Source: Gammaproteobacteria bacterium (GTDB lineage Bacteria > Pseudomonadota > Gammaproteobacteria > Pseudomonadales > Pseudomonadaceae). Taken from it: a stretch of 64,000 nucleotides of DNA. Shown piece after piece: positions 54,970-63,067 of the stretch; the stretch's first letter is position 1, and each line of letters opens with the position of its first letter. A program made the position numbers and the translations under genes. The notes under the pieces are model-generated. The model searched no databases. It was not told the origin of the DNA and worked only from the letters and a program-made list of their open reading frames with translations. The stretch is from assembly GCA_018816095.1 (NCBI GenBank), contig JAHIWP010000026.1, positions 1 to 64,000 on the forward strand. The letters run 5' to 3'.

Positions 54970-56172
54970 ATGACGGCCTGGTTAACCCTGGTGGGTATAG
55001 GTGAAGACGGCTACGCCGGCCTGGGTGAGGCGGCGCGGCTGGCGCTGGGTGAGGCGCAGTGGATTGTTGGCAGCCCACGGCAGCTGGCGCTGTTGCCCAG
55101 CGATCTGCCGGGGCAGCACGAACTGTGGCCCAGCCCCTTCAGCCTGGAGCCGGTGTTGGCGCGGCGTGGTACGTCGGTGTGTGTGCTGGCCAGCGGTGAT
55201 CCGCTGTTCTATGGCGTTGGCGCGAGCCTGGCGCGGCAGCTGCCGGCTGAGGAATTGCGGGTGTTTTCTGCGCCCTCATCCGTCTCACTGGCTGCTGCTC
55301 GCCTGGGTTGGCCACTGCAAGAAGTGACCGTGCTGTCGCTGGTGGCGCGGCCGTTGGCGGCGCTGCAGGCGCAGATATTCCCAGGTGCACGCTTGTTGCT
55401 ACTGAGCAATGACGGCGACAGCCCGGCAGCTGTAGCCGAGTTGCTGCGTGCGCGTGGTTTTGGTCCCAGCCGGTTGACCGTACTGGAGCATTTGGGCGGC
55501 GATCAGGAGCGGCGTATCGACGGCCTGGCCAGTGACTGGGTGCAGGCGCGGGTGGCCGATCTTAATCTGCTGGCTGTCGAGTGCGAGGTCGGGCGCGACG
55601 CGCGTCTATTGCCGCTTACTCCGGGGTTACCGGACGACGCCTATCAGCACGACGGCCAGCTGACCAAGCGCGACGTGCGCGCCATCACCCTGGCTCGCCT
55701 GGCGCCGCAACCCGGTGAGCTGCTCTGGGATGTCGGCGCCGGCTGCGGCTCCATCGGCATCGAGTGGATGCGCGCGCACCCTAGTTGTCGGGCGCTGGCC
55801 ATTGAGGCCGACGCCGGCCGTCAGGCGCATATCCAGCACAACCGCGATGCCCTCGGCGTGCCCGGCCTGCAATTGGTCGCCGGCCGCGCGCCCGAGGCGC
55901 TGGCCGGGTTGGCGGCGCCGGATGCGATCTTTATTGGCGGCGGGGTGACCATCCCCGGTGTGCTGGAGCAGTGCTGGGCCAGCCTCAAGCCGGGCGGGCG
56001 TCTGGTGGCCAATGCCGTGACCCTGCAAAGCGAAGCGGCGCTGGTGGCCTGGCGCGAGGAGGTGGGTGGCGAGCTGACCCGCATCAGCGTGGCCCAGGCG
56101 CAGCCGCTGGGCGGTTTCGACACCTGGCGCAGCGCCCTGCCGATCACCCTGCTGGACGTACGCAAACCGTGA
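54970..56172 (+). CDS. cobL: precorrin-6Y C5,C15-methyltransferase (decarboxylating)
   Basis: A 400-residue fusion of a CbiE-like methyltransferase (residues about 3-200: [40 protein letters not shown]) and a CbiT-like one (about 205-400: [20 protein letters not shown]). It methylates C5 and C15 and decarboxylates the C12 acetate. Start at ATG 54970 with GAGGAGTAGG upstream. Divergent from the cobG riboswitch; the stop overlaps cobK as GTGA. Confidence 0.95.
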   Translation: MTAWLTLVGIGEDGYAGLGEAARLALGEAQWIVGSPRQLALLPSDLPGQHELWPSPFSLEPVLARRGTSVCVLASGDPLFYGVGASLARQLPAEELRVFSAPSSVSLAAARLGWPLQEVTVLSLVARPLAALQAQIFPGARLLLLSNDGDSPAAVAELLRARGFGPSRLTVLEHLGGDQERRIDGLASDWVQARVADLNLLAVECEVGRDARLLPLTPGLPDDAYQHDGQLTKRDVRAITLARLAPQPGELLWDVGAGCGSIGIEWMRAHPSCRALAIEADAGRQAHIQHNRDALGVPGLQLVAGRAPEALAGLAAPDAIFIGGGVTIPGVLEQCWASLKPGGRLVANAVTLQSEAALVAWREEVGGELTRISVAQAQPLGGFDTWRSALPITLLDVRKP

Positions 56173-56897
56173 GCTCGCGCATCCTGCTATTGGGCGGCAC
56201 CACCGAGGCATTGCGCCTGGCACGACGTATGAATCCCGATGCGATCTACAGCCTGGCCGGTCTCGGCCGGGTGCCAGATGACTTGCCCTGCCAGGTGCGC
56301 GTGGGCGGCTTTGGCGGGGCTGAAGGGCTGGCGGGGTATATCCGCGAGCAGGGCATCGAACTGCTGCTCGACCTGACCCATCCCTATGCCGCGCAGATCA
56401 GCGCCAATGCCGCTCGCGCCGCCGAATTGAGCGGGATTGCCTGCTGGGCGCTGCGCCGCCCTGGTTGGCAGGCCGGCGAGGGTGATGACTGGCGTGAAGT
56501 GGACGACTGGGCCGGGCTGGTTAAAGCGCTAAACGACTTCCAGCGCCCGCTGTTTACCCTTGGCCGCGAGCCGCTGGAGCACTTGCACGAGATTCCCCTG
56601 CACCAGCACTGGACCGTGCGCTGCCTGACGGCGCAGCAAGCCGTGCCTCGTGCCGAGATCATCGGCGCTCGCGGCCCGTTCGCGCTGGACGAGGAGCGTG
56701 CGCTGTTCGCTCGCCTGGGGACTGATGTGCTGATCAGCAAGAACGGCGGCAGTGCGTCCACCGAGCCAAAACTGCAGGTGGCACGGGAGCTGGGTGTGCC
56801 GGTCGTGCTGCTGCGCCGGCCCGAGTTGCCAGCGGTAGAGCGCGAGTTTGCCCAGTTGGAGGACCTGTGGGGTGCGCTTCAGCGGCGCCTGGTTTGA
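56169..56897 (+). CDS. cobK: precorrin-6A reductase
   Basis: A 242-residue NADPH-dependent reductase. The N-terminal glycine loop is [17 protein letters not shown], and the middle [20 protein letters not shown] and C-terminal [20 protein letters not shown] are diagnostic. The start is GTG 56169 in the GTGA overlap with cobL; the open frame continues upstream only as a shadow inside cobL. No clear terminator follows. Confidence 0.95.
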   Translation: MSSRILLLGGTTEALRLARRMNPDAIYSLAGLGRVPDDLPCQVRVGGFGGAEGLAGYIREQGIELLLDLTHPYAAQISANAARAAELSGIACWALRRPGWQAGEGDDWREVDDWAGLVKALNDFQRPLFTLGREPLEHLHEIPLHQHWTVRCLTAQQAVPRAEIIGARGPFALDEERALFARLGTDVLISKNGGSASTEPKLQVARELGVPVVLLRRPELPAVEREFAQLEDLWGALQRRLV

Positions 56898-57024
56898 GCC
56901 GTCATCGCGGCTAAAGCCCCACCCACGTTGGGTACACAGCTCCGTTGCTACAACCCGAGATCGCCCGGATGGCCTCTGCGCTATGGCGGACTGCTAGACT
57001 GCCGGCCCTTTTGAGGAGGTCGCG

Positions 57025-57720
57025 ATGAACCCCACTCCATACGCCCATGTGTTGTTTATCGGTCCCGGTCTTAGCCGTGGCGCGTCGGCTGAGCGTTTGC
57101 AGCAGCGGGTTGCTGCGCTGTTGGGTGATGCGCACCTGCATGACAGCGAACAGGATCTGCAGCCGTTCTGGCAGGCGCTGGATGAGTCGCCGCGACCCTT
57201 GCTGGTGGTGGATTTAGAGCCGCGTGCCGATGCTGCCCACCGTGACTGGCTGCGTGAGCAGATCGCCGAACGCACTGATGGCGCGTCGGTGTTTGTGGTC
57301 TGCACGGCGATGGAAGACGCCTGGCTCGACGGCCTGGCCGCGCTGCTTGAGCGCACGCAGCTGCACATGGCCTGCAGTGATGTAGCCTCCGTGCCTGCGC
57401 AGCACGCCTGGTCGCAGATTCCGCCGCACGCCCAGCGCCTGCTGCTGTGTAACGGCCCGCGCTGCACGCGCAAGGGCGCGCTGGGCCTTTGGAAAACCCT
57501 GCGTCAGCGCCTCAAGTCAGCCGGCAAGCTGGAGTGCGAGGGCGGGGTGCATATCACCCGCAGTCAATGCCAGTTCCCTTGCGACGGGGGGCCGACCGCG
57601 AGCCTTTATCCACAGGGCGAGTGGTTCGGTATCCGTGACGAGGCGGCGGTGATCCGTCTGGTCGACGAGCGCCTGGTGGCTGGCCGCGCGGTGCCTGAGT
57701 TGCGCATCGATCAGGATTGA
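57025..57720 (+). CDS. thioredoxin-like [2Fe-2S] ferredoxin-domain protein
   Basis: A 231-residue protein. The N-terminal ~130 residues (HVLFIGPGLSRGASAERLQQ, VDLEPRADAAHRDWLREQI) look like a CbiX-type or related alpha/beta domain. The C-terminal ~95 residues form a thioredoxin-like ferredoxin, with cysteines in LLLCNGPRCTRKGA and RSQCQFPCDGGPTASLYPQG as cluster ligands. Such proteins are often found with cobalamin genes, so it may donate electrons in corrin synthesis. That role is inferred. It has a GAGGAGG site and lies 127 bases after cobK. Confidence 0.75.
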   Translation: MNPTPYAHVLFIGPGLSRGASAERLQQRVAALLGDAHLHDSEQDLQPFWQALDESPRPLLVVDLEPRADAAHRDWLREQIAERTDGASVFVVCTAMEDAWLDGLAALLERTQLHMACSDVASVPAQHAWSQIPPHAQRLLLCNGPRCTRKGALGLWKTLRQRLKSAGKLECEGGVHITRSQCQFPCDGGPTASLYPQGEWFGIRDEAAVIRLVDERLVAGRAVPELRIDQD

Positions 57721-57721
57721 G

Positions 57722-58072
57722 TGCGCGGACTTTATCGACGGCTATTTAGTGCCGGCCCAGGCTGCGCCGCTGGGTGAGCTGGCGCGGCTGGAGTGGGCGT
57801 TTACTTTGGCGTTTGATGCCGTCTACGTTGCGCCCTTGAGCCTGGCGGCCGATGAAGCCACGGCGTTGCAGGGCATGATCGAGCAGGGTTGGCGCTTTGC
57901 TGAGCTGTGCGGCGAGTTGGCCCATCTGGGCGAGCAGGCGCCGATACAGGTCGTGAGCTGGTTACGCCAGTGGTTGAGCGACGGTTTGCTGCAAGCTGGG
58001 GCGAATAGTTTTCTCGCTGGAAGCGCTATCCTGACAACGGAGTCACCTGAACTAACCTTTTCATTGGTGTGA
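57722..58072 (+). pseudogene. C-terminal fragment of an HvfC-like (DUF2063) protein
   Basis: The reading frame from 57722 encodes CADFIDGYLVPAQ, then LGELARLEWAFTLAFDA and WLRQWLSDGLLQAG, which resembles the C-terminal half of HvfC/DUF2063 proteins. The N-terminal DNA-binding-like half is missing and the frame merges into the 3' end of the preceding gene. The only start is GTG 57749, without a clear ribosome binding site. Likely a truncated remnant; assignment tentative. Confidence 0.45.
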
Positions 58073-58087
58073 AAAGAGGAGGTTCCT

Positions 58088-59275
58088 ATGCCTACGTACC
58101 TACCGTCTGCGCTGCGTGATCTGCAGCTGCCCCTGCGGGTGCGCTTATGGGATGGCCAGCAACTGGATCTAGGTCCGCAGCCGCTAGTCACGCTGGTTGT
58201 AAAAGACCCTAAGCTGATGACGCAACTCGCTCATCCAAGCCTTGATCTGCTGGGCGGCGCCTACGTTGAAGGCCGGCTGGCGCTGGAAGGTTCGATCAGC
58301 GAGGCCATTGAAGTGTGCGATGCGTTGAGCCAGGCGCTGCTGGGCGATGAGCCTGCTCGGCATAGCGCCAGAGCGGCCCATGACAAGCGCACTGACGCTG
58401 AGTCGATTCACTACCACTATGACCTCTCCAACGACTTCTATGCGCTGTGGCTGGACCCTGAAATGGTCTATTCCTGTGCTTACTTCGAAACCGGCGAAGA
58501 AACCCTCGAACAGGCGCAAACCGCCAAACTCCGCCACCTGTGCCGTAAGTTACGCTTGCAGCCGGGGGATAAGTTGCTGGATGTCGGCTGCGGCTGGGGT
58601 GGCCTGGCGCGCTTCGCTGCCCGTGAATACGGGGCGCAAGTATTCGGCATTACCCTTAGCCGTGAACAACTGCACTGGGCGCGACAGCGGGTAACCGAGC
58701 AGGGGCTGGGCGCGAAGGTGACGCTTGAGTTGATGGACTACCGCGACCTGCCGCAGGACGGCCGTTTCGACAAAGTAGTGAGTGTCGGTATGTTCGAGCA
58801 TGTTGGTCACGCCAATTTGTCGCTGTATTGCCAGCGCCTGTTCGGGGCGGTGAAGCCCGGTGGCTTGGTGATGAACCATGGCATTACGGCCAAATACACC
58901 GATGGTCGTCCGGTGGCGCGCGGTGCCGGCGACTTCATCGGGCGCTACGTCTTCCCCAATGGCGAGCTCCCCCACTTGGCCAGCGTGACCTGCTGCCTGA
59001 GCGAGGCCGGCCTGGAAGTGGTCGATGTGGAAAACCTGCGTCTGCATTACGCGCGCACCTTGGCGTTTTGGAGTGCTCGCCTGGAGGCGCAACTGGCGCA
59101 GGCTGCGCAGATGGTGCCAGAGCAGGCCTTGCGCATCTGGCGCTTGTATCTGGCGGGCTGTGCCTATGGCTTCAGCCGTGGCTGGATGGCCCTACACCAG
59201 GTTCTGGCGGTTAAACCCCGCGCCGATGGTAGCCACGACCTGCCGTTGAGCCGTGCTGATCTATACCGTGAGTGA
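58088..59275 (+). CDS. cfa: cyclopropane-fatty-acyl-phospholipid synthase
   Basis: A 395-residue SAM-dependent enzyme that converts double bonds of membrane lipid acyl chains into cyclopropane rings. Typical segments: SIHYHYDLSNDFYALWLDPE, MVYSCAYFETGEETLEQAQT, LLDVGCGWGGLARFAAREYG (SAM loop near 163) and SVGMFEHVGHANLSLY. A very strong ribosome binding site (AGAGGAGG) precedes ATG 58088. Not part of the cobalamin pathway; probably its own transcription unit. Confidence 0.94.
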   Translation: MPTYLPSALRDLQLPLRVRLWDGQQLDLGPQPLVTLVVKDPKLMTQLAHPSLDLLGGAYVEGRLALEGSISEAIEVCDALSQALLGDEPARHSARAAHDKRTDAESIHYHYDLSNDFYALWLDPEMVYSCAYFETGEETLEQAQTAKLRHLCRKLRLQPGDKLLDVGCGWGGLARFAAREYGAQVFGITLSREQLHWARQRVTEQGLGAKVTLELMDYRDLPQDGRFDKVVSVGMFEHVGHANLSLYCQRLFGAVKPGGLVMNHGITAKYTDGRPVARGAGDFIGRYVFPNGELPHLASVTCCLSEAGLEVVDVENLRLHYARTLAFWSARLEAQLAQAAQMVPEQALRIWRLYLAGCAYGFSRGWMALHQVLAVKPRADGSHDLPLSRADLYRE

Positions 59276-59323
59276 GCGCCGCCCGCGCCGGCAGACGTAA
59301 CCGCTGGCGGTGGCTTTGTTACC

Positions 59324-61126
59324 ATGCCGGCTCTGCCTCATTGCGAGCCGTGCATGCCTGCCTTTTTGCTGCGTTACCGCGTTGCCCTGATTGTCTTGCT
59401 GATCCTGCTGGGTTTGCTGGCGAGCATCTGGCTGGCCGGGCGTTACGCCGAGCAGCGCGCCTGGCAGGAGCGCAGCCTGGAGGCGCGCGGGCAGTTGCAG
59501 CTGTATGCGCAGTCGATCCACACCCTGGTTGAGCGCTTTCGCTCGGTGCCCGAGGTGCTGGCGCTGGACAGCGATATCAAGTCGCTGTTGCGTGCCCCGG
59601 ATGACCGTTTGCTGCGCCGCAAACTCAACGAGCGCCTGGAGCAGCTCAATAGCGCCGCCGGCTCCAATGTGCTGTATCTGCTTAATACCCAAGGCGAAAC
59701 GCTGGTGGCCAGTAACTGGCGCGACTGGAGCAGTTTTGTCGGCAATAACTACGCGTTTCGCCCGTATTTTCAGGATGCTGTGCGCCAGTCCTCCGGGCGT
59801 TATTTCGCGGTGGGCGTGACCACCGGCATCCCCGGTTATTTCCTTTCCCATGCGGTGCGTAATGAGCAGGGCGTGGTGCTCGGTGTGCTGGTGGTCAAGC
59901 TGGAGCTGGAAGAACTGCAGCGCGAATGGGTCAGCCAGCCGGGCGTGTTGCTGGTGGCCGACAGCTACTCGGTGGTGATCCTCAGCAACCGCCCGGCCTG
60001 GCGCTTTCTTGCCCTTGATGGGGTGAGCGAGCAAGCCCGCGCCGAGTTGGTGGAAGTGCGCAAATACGCCGAACAGGCGCTGAAGCCGTTAAGCAGTAAG
60101 TTGCGCCGGCAGATTGATAGCGATAGCCAATGGCGTTGGGTCGAAGGCCCGGATGGCCCGCGCGATTACCTCTGGCAGCGTCAGGCCCTCGGTGACGAAG
60201 GCTGGACCCTGCACCTGCTGCACGAGCCGAAAAGCCTGGTCAACAGTGTGCGCAGCTACCGCCTGGCCGCCGCCGGGGTGTGGATGACCCTGGCCTTTCT
60301 GCTGCTCTACCTGGCCCAGCGGCGCAAGAACCAGCGGTTGCAAGCGGGCATCCGTGAGCGCCTGGAGCGTGAGGTGGCGCTGCGCACCGCCGAATTGCGC
60401 CAAGCCCAGGAAGGCCTGGTGCATGCGGCGAAGATGGCCGCACTGGGGCAGATGTCCGCGGCCATGGCCCATGAAATCAACCAGCCGCTGACCGCCATGC
60501 AGATGCAGCTGGGCAGCTTGCGCCTGCTGCTCGACAGCGGCCGCCAGGACGATGTGCGTGAAGGCTTGCAGCGTATCGATGGCTTGCTGCAACGCATCGC
60601 CGGCCTTACCGGCCACCTGAAAACCTTCGCGCGCAAAAGCCCGGCCGGCCTCAGCGAACGGCTGCGCCTGAGTGATGTGCTGGAGCAGGCGCTGCAACTG
60701 CTGGCGCCGCGCCTGCGCAGCGAGCAAGTGCAGCTGCACAGTGAGATCGACACCGATGCGCGGGTGTTAGGTGATGCGATTCGCCTGGAGCAGGTGCTGC
60801 TCAACCTGCTCAACAACGCCCTGGATGCCATGGCATCTGTCGAGTCGCGGCAGCTGCATATCCGTATCGAGCAGCGGGACGGGCAGTGCCTACTGAGCAT
60901 CGCCGACAGCGGCGGCGGGATTGCCGCGGATGTGCTCGCGCATGTATTCGAGCCATTCTTCACCACCAAGCCGGTGGGCAGCGGCTTGGGCCTGGGCTTG
61001 GCGGTGTCTTACGGCATTGTGCGCGAGCTGGGCGGCAGCCTGGAGGCGGCCAATGGCGAGCAGGGCGCGGTGTTTACCCTGCGCCTGCCGGCTGCGCCAA
61101 ATACGCGAGAGCTGGTAAATCGGTAG
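59324..61126 (+). CDS. DctB-like sensor histidine kinase
   Basis: About 600 residues. A membrane helix (VALIVLLILLGLLASIWLAG) is followed by a periplasmic double-Cache/PAS-like domain with SNWRDWSSFVGNNYAFRPYF, typical of DctB. A second helix near residue 315 is followed by a coiled region, then the H box AAMAHEINQPLTAMQMQLG and GHKL ATPase motifs LLNNALDA and GSGLGLGLAVSYGIVRELGG. It probably senses a carboxylate and phosphorylates the next gene's product. The start may be Met 59354 instead. Its stop overlaps a palindromic repeat. Confidence 0.9.
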   Translation: MPALPHCEPCMPAFLLRYRVALIVLLILLGLLASIWLAGRYAEQRAWQERSLEARGQLQLYAQSIHTLVERFRSVPEVLALDSDIKSLLRAPDDRLLRRKLNERLEQLNSAAGSNVLYLLNTQGETLVASNWRDWSSFVGNNYAFRPYFQDAVRQSSGRYFAVGVTTGIPGYFLSHAVRNEQGVVLGVLVVKLELEELQREWVSQPGVLLVADSYSVVILSNRPAWRFLALDGVSEQARAELVEVRKYAEQALKPLSSKLRRQIDSDSQWRWVEGPDGPRDYLWQRQALGDEGWTLHLLHEPKSLVNSVRSYRLAAAGVWMTLAFLLLYLAQRRKNQRLQAGIRERLEREVALRTAELRQAQEGLVHAAKMAALGQMSAAMAHEINQPLTAMQMQLGSLRLLLDSGRQDDVREGLQRIDGLLQRIAGLTGHLKTFARKSPAGLSERLRLSDVLEQALQLLAPRLRSEQVQLHSEIDTDARVLGDAIRLEQVLLNLLNNALDAMASVESRQLHIRIEQRDGQCLLSIADSGGGIAADVLAHVFEPFFTTKPVGSGLGLGLAVSYGIVRELGGSLEAANGEQGAVFTLRLPAAPNTRELVNR

Positions 61127-61238
61127 GGTGGGTTTGCCGCCCCAGGCCCGGTGCAGAGCCGGGCAATCGCGACAGGCGGCCAACCCACTCTGCGGGTTGT
61201 ATTTAAGTGTGTGGTTTTACGGCGCTCATCCACCCTAC
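61123..61238. repeat. palindromic repeat, copy 4 (divergent)
   Basis: A 116-bp element with GTAGGGTGG/CCACCCTAC ends and an inner GTGGGTTTGCCGCC/GGCGGCCAACCCAC pairing. It is related in form to the elements at 33.9 and 50.1 kb but lacks the GAGCGCAGCGATACCC core. It starts within the stop region of the kinase gene. Confidence 0.6.
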
Positions 61239-61265
61239 ACTGCCGCCGATTGATCAGGAGGGGAT

Positions 61266-62618
61266 ATGACTGGGCAGGTAATAGTCGTCGATGATGAAGC
61301 GGCAATCCGCGAGGCGGTGCAGCAGTGGTTGGAGTTGTCCGGTTTTAGCGTGCACAGCTGCGCCACGGCGCAGGCCGCGCTGGCGCTGGTCGACCGTGAT
61401 TACCCCGGCATCATCATCAGCGACGTGCGCATGCCCGGCACCGATGGGTTGCAGCTGCTCGACAGCGTCCTGGAGCGCGACCGCGAGCTGCCGGTGATTC
61501 TGATCACCGGGCATGGCGACGTGCCGATGGCGGTGCAGGCGCTGCGCCAGGGCGCCTACGACTTTATCGAAAAGCCGTTTACCCCGGAGCGTCTGCTCGA
61601 CAGCGTGCGCCGCGCGTTGGATAAGCGCCGCCTGGTCTGCGAGAACCGCCAGCTGCGTCAGCAGTTCGCCCTCAAGGACCATATCGAGGCGCAGCTGCTT
61701 GGCGTCTCGCGGCCGATGGAGACCCTGCGTCGGCAGATCCTCGAACTGGCCGGCACCTCGGTGAATATCCTCCTGCGTGGCGACACTGGCAGCGGCAAGG
61801 AGCGGGTCGCGCGCTGCCTGCATGACTTCAGCAACCGTGCGGGCAAGCCGTTTGTCGCGCTGAACTGCGCGGCGATTCCCGAGCACCTGTTTGAGAGTGA
61901 ACTGTTTGGCCATGAAAGCGGCGCGTTTACCGGTGCTCAGGGCAAACGTATTGGCCGCATCGAGCATGCCGACGGCGGCACGCTGTTTCTCGATGAAGTG
62001 GAAAGCCTGCCGCTGGCGCAGCAGGTCAAACTGCTGCGCGTGTTGCAGGAGAAAACCCTGGAGCGCCTGGGTTCCAATCGCAGCATTCAGGTCGATCTGC
62101 GGGTCATCAGCGCGGTCAAGCCGGACCTGCTCGATGAGGTCAAGGCCGGGCGCTTTCGTGAGGATTTGTACTACCGGCTGAACGTCGCCACCTTGCGTAT
62201 TCCGCCGCTGCGCGAACGCCGCGAGGACATTCCGCTGCTGTTTGAGCACTTCGCCCATCAGGCTGCGCAACGCCATGGCCGTGAAACCCCGGCCCTGGCC
62301 CCTGCCGAACTGACCCGCCTGCTCGCACATGACTGGCCGGGCAACGTACGTGAACTGATCAACGCCGCCGAGCGTCACGCCCTGGGCATCAGTGGCGGGG
62401 TAGAACCTGCGGAAGCGCTGCCGGTGCAGTCGTTGGCCGAGCAGATGGAAACCTTCGAGGCGCAGTGCCTGCACCGTGCCCTGCAGCATTGTCAGGGCAA
62501 TATCGCCGAGGTGATGGCGCTGCTGCAGCTGCCACGCCGCACCCTCAACGAGAAAATGCAGCGCCATGGCCTGCTGCGCAGCAGCTATCGACCTGTCGGG
62601 AGCAGCGACGAGGATTGA
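61266..62618 (+). CDS. DctD-like sigma-54-dependent response regulator
   Basis: A 450-residue NtrC-family activator. The receiver domain (IVVDDEAAIREAVQQWLEL, phospho-Asp in IIISDVRMPGTDGLQLL near 52) is followed by the AAA+ domain with Walker A GDTGSGKERVARCLHD, the sigma-54-contact loop ESGAFTGAQGKRIG, and FLDEVESLPLAQQVKLLRVL. A Fis-type helix-turn-helix ends the protein (GNIAEVMALLQLPRRTLNEK). An AGGAGGGG site precedes ATG 61266. It likely drives the sigma-54 promoter of the TAXI gene downstream. Confidence 0.94.
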   Translation: MTGQVIVVDDEAAIREAVQQWLELSGFSVHSCATAQAALALVDRDYPGIIISDVRMPGTDGLQLLDSVLERDRELPVILITGHGDVPMAVQALRQGAYDFIEKPFTPERLLDSVRRALDKRRLVCENRQLRQQFALKDHIEAQLLGVSRPMETLRRQILELAGTSVNILLRGDTGSGKERVARCLHDFSNRAGKPFVALNCAAIPEHLFESELFGHESGAFTGAQGKRIGRIEHADGGTLFLDEVESLPLAQQVKLLRVLQEKTLERLGSNRSIQVDLRVISAVKPDLLDEVKAGRFREDLYYRLNVATLRIPPLRERREDIPLLFEHFAHQAAQRHGRETPALAPAELTRLLAHDWPGNVRELINAAERHALGISGGVEPAEALPVQSLAEQMETFEAQCLHRALQHCQGNIAEVMALLQLPRRTLNEKMQRHGLLRSSYRPVGSSDED

Positions 62619-62678
62619 TAGGCCGTTGCCTGTAGTCAGGATGTAGAGCGGTTGACGCATCCCCCTGAGACATTGTCG

Positions 62679-62722
62679 GCGGAATTTCGCTTATCCAGGT
62701 TTTTGCAGTGGCGGATTTCCGC
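62679..62722. promoter_or_regulatory. paired upstream activator-like sites
   Basis: GCGGAATTTCGC (62679-62690) and GCGGATTTCCGC (62711-62722) are two near-identical dyads 32 bp apart, three helical turns. They lie about 80-120 bp before the sigma-54 promoter, the usual place for enhancer sites. The GCGGA/TCCGC half-sites recall DctD-type sites. Binding by the adjacent regulator is inferred. Confidence 0.65.
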
Positions 62723-62788
62723 TTGTTATCACGGCTAGGTTGGCCGTGCTGCGCCATGTAACCGCTCTAGCGCGGGCTTTCCTTTCGC

Positions 62789-62804
62789 TGGCACGGCATC
62801 TGCT
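62789..62804 (+). promoter_or_regulatory. sigma-54 (-24/-12) promoter of the TAXI gene
   Basis: TGGCACGGCATCTGCT matches TGGCACGNNNNTTGCW with one substitution (C for the first T of TTGC) and correct spacing. The transcript would start near 62815, leaving a leader of about 250 bases before 63068. Confidence 0.75.
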
Positions 62805-62860
62805 ATAGCTCTTGTCAGCCGCGCACTCGAATGCGCTGGCACTCATAAGAAAGGCAAGAG

Positions 62861-63004
62861 ATGAACCCTATGAACTGCCACGTTAAATCTGCACGCCCAG
62901 CTTCCTCGGCAGCACCATCCTCTCTCTTGTGCTCGCGACCTCGGTCGTGTGCAGGCATTGCCTCTTTCCGTCACTCTGCGAACCCAGACTCTGCACGGCC
63001 CTAG
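62861..63004 (+). CDS. possible 47-residue leader ORF in the TAXI transcript
   Basis: ATG 62861 follows an AAGGCAAGAG site and encodes MNPMNCHVKSARPASSAAPS and 27 further residues, Ser/Pro/Arg-rich, ending at TAG 63004. It lies wholly within the leader of the sigma-54 transcript, 63 bases before the TAXI gene. The composition is not typical of a folded protein, so this is only a candidate. Confidence 0.25.
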   Translation: MNPMNCHVKSARPASSAAPSSLLCSRPRSCAGIASFRHSANPDSARP

Positions 63005-63067
63005 TGCCGTATAGCGTCTACAGTGAAAACCTCTGCATAAAGCCATAACAACGACGGAGTTTCTTCC

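Noticed and set aside
61254..62660. 468-codon antisense frame across the DctD-like gene
   Set aside because: Complement shadow; sense strand encodes a complete NtrC-family regulator.
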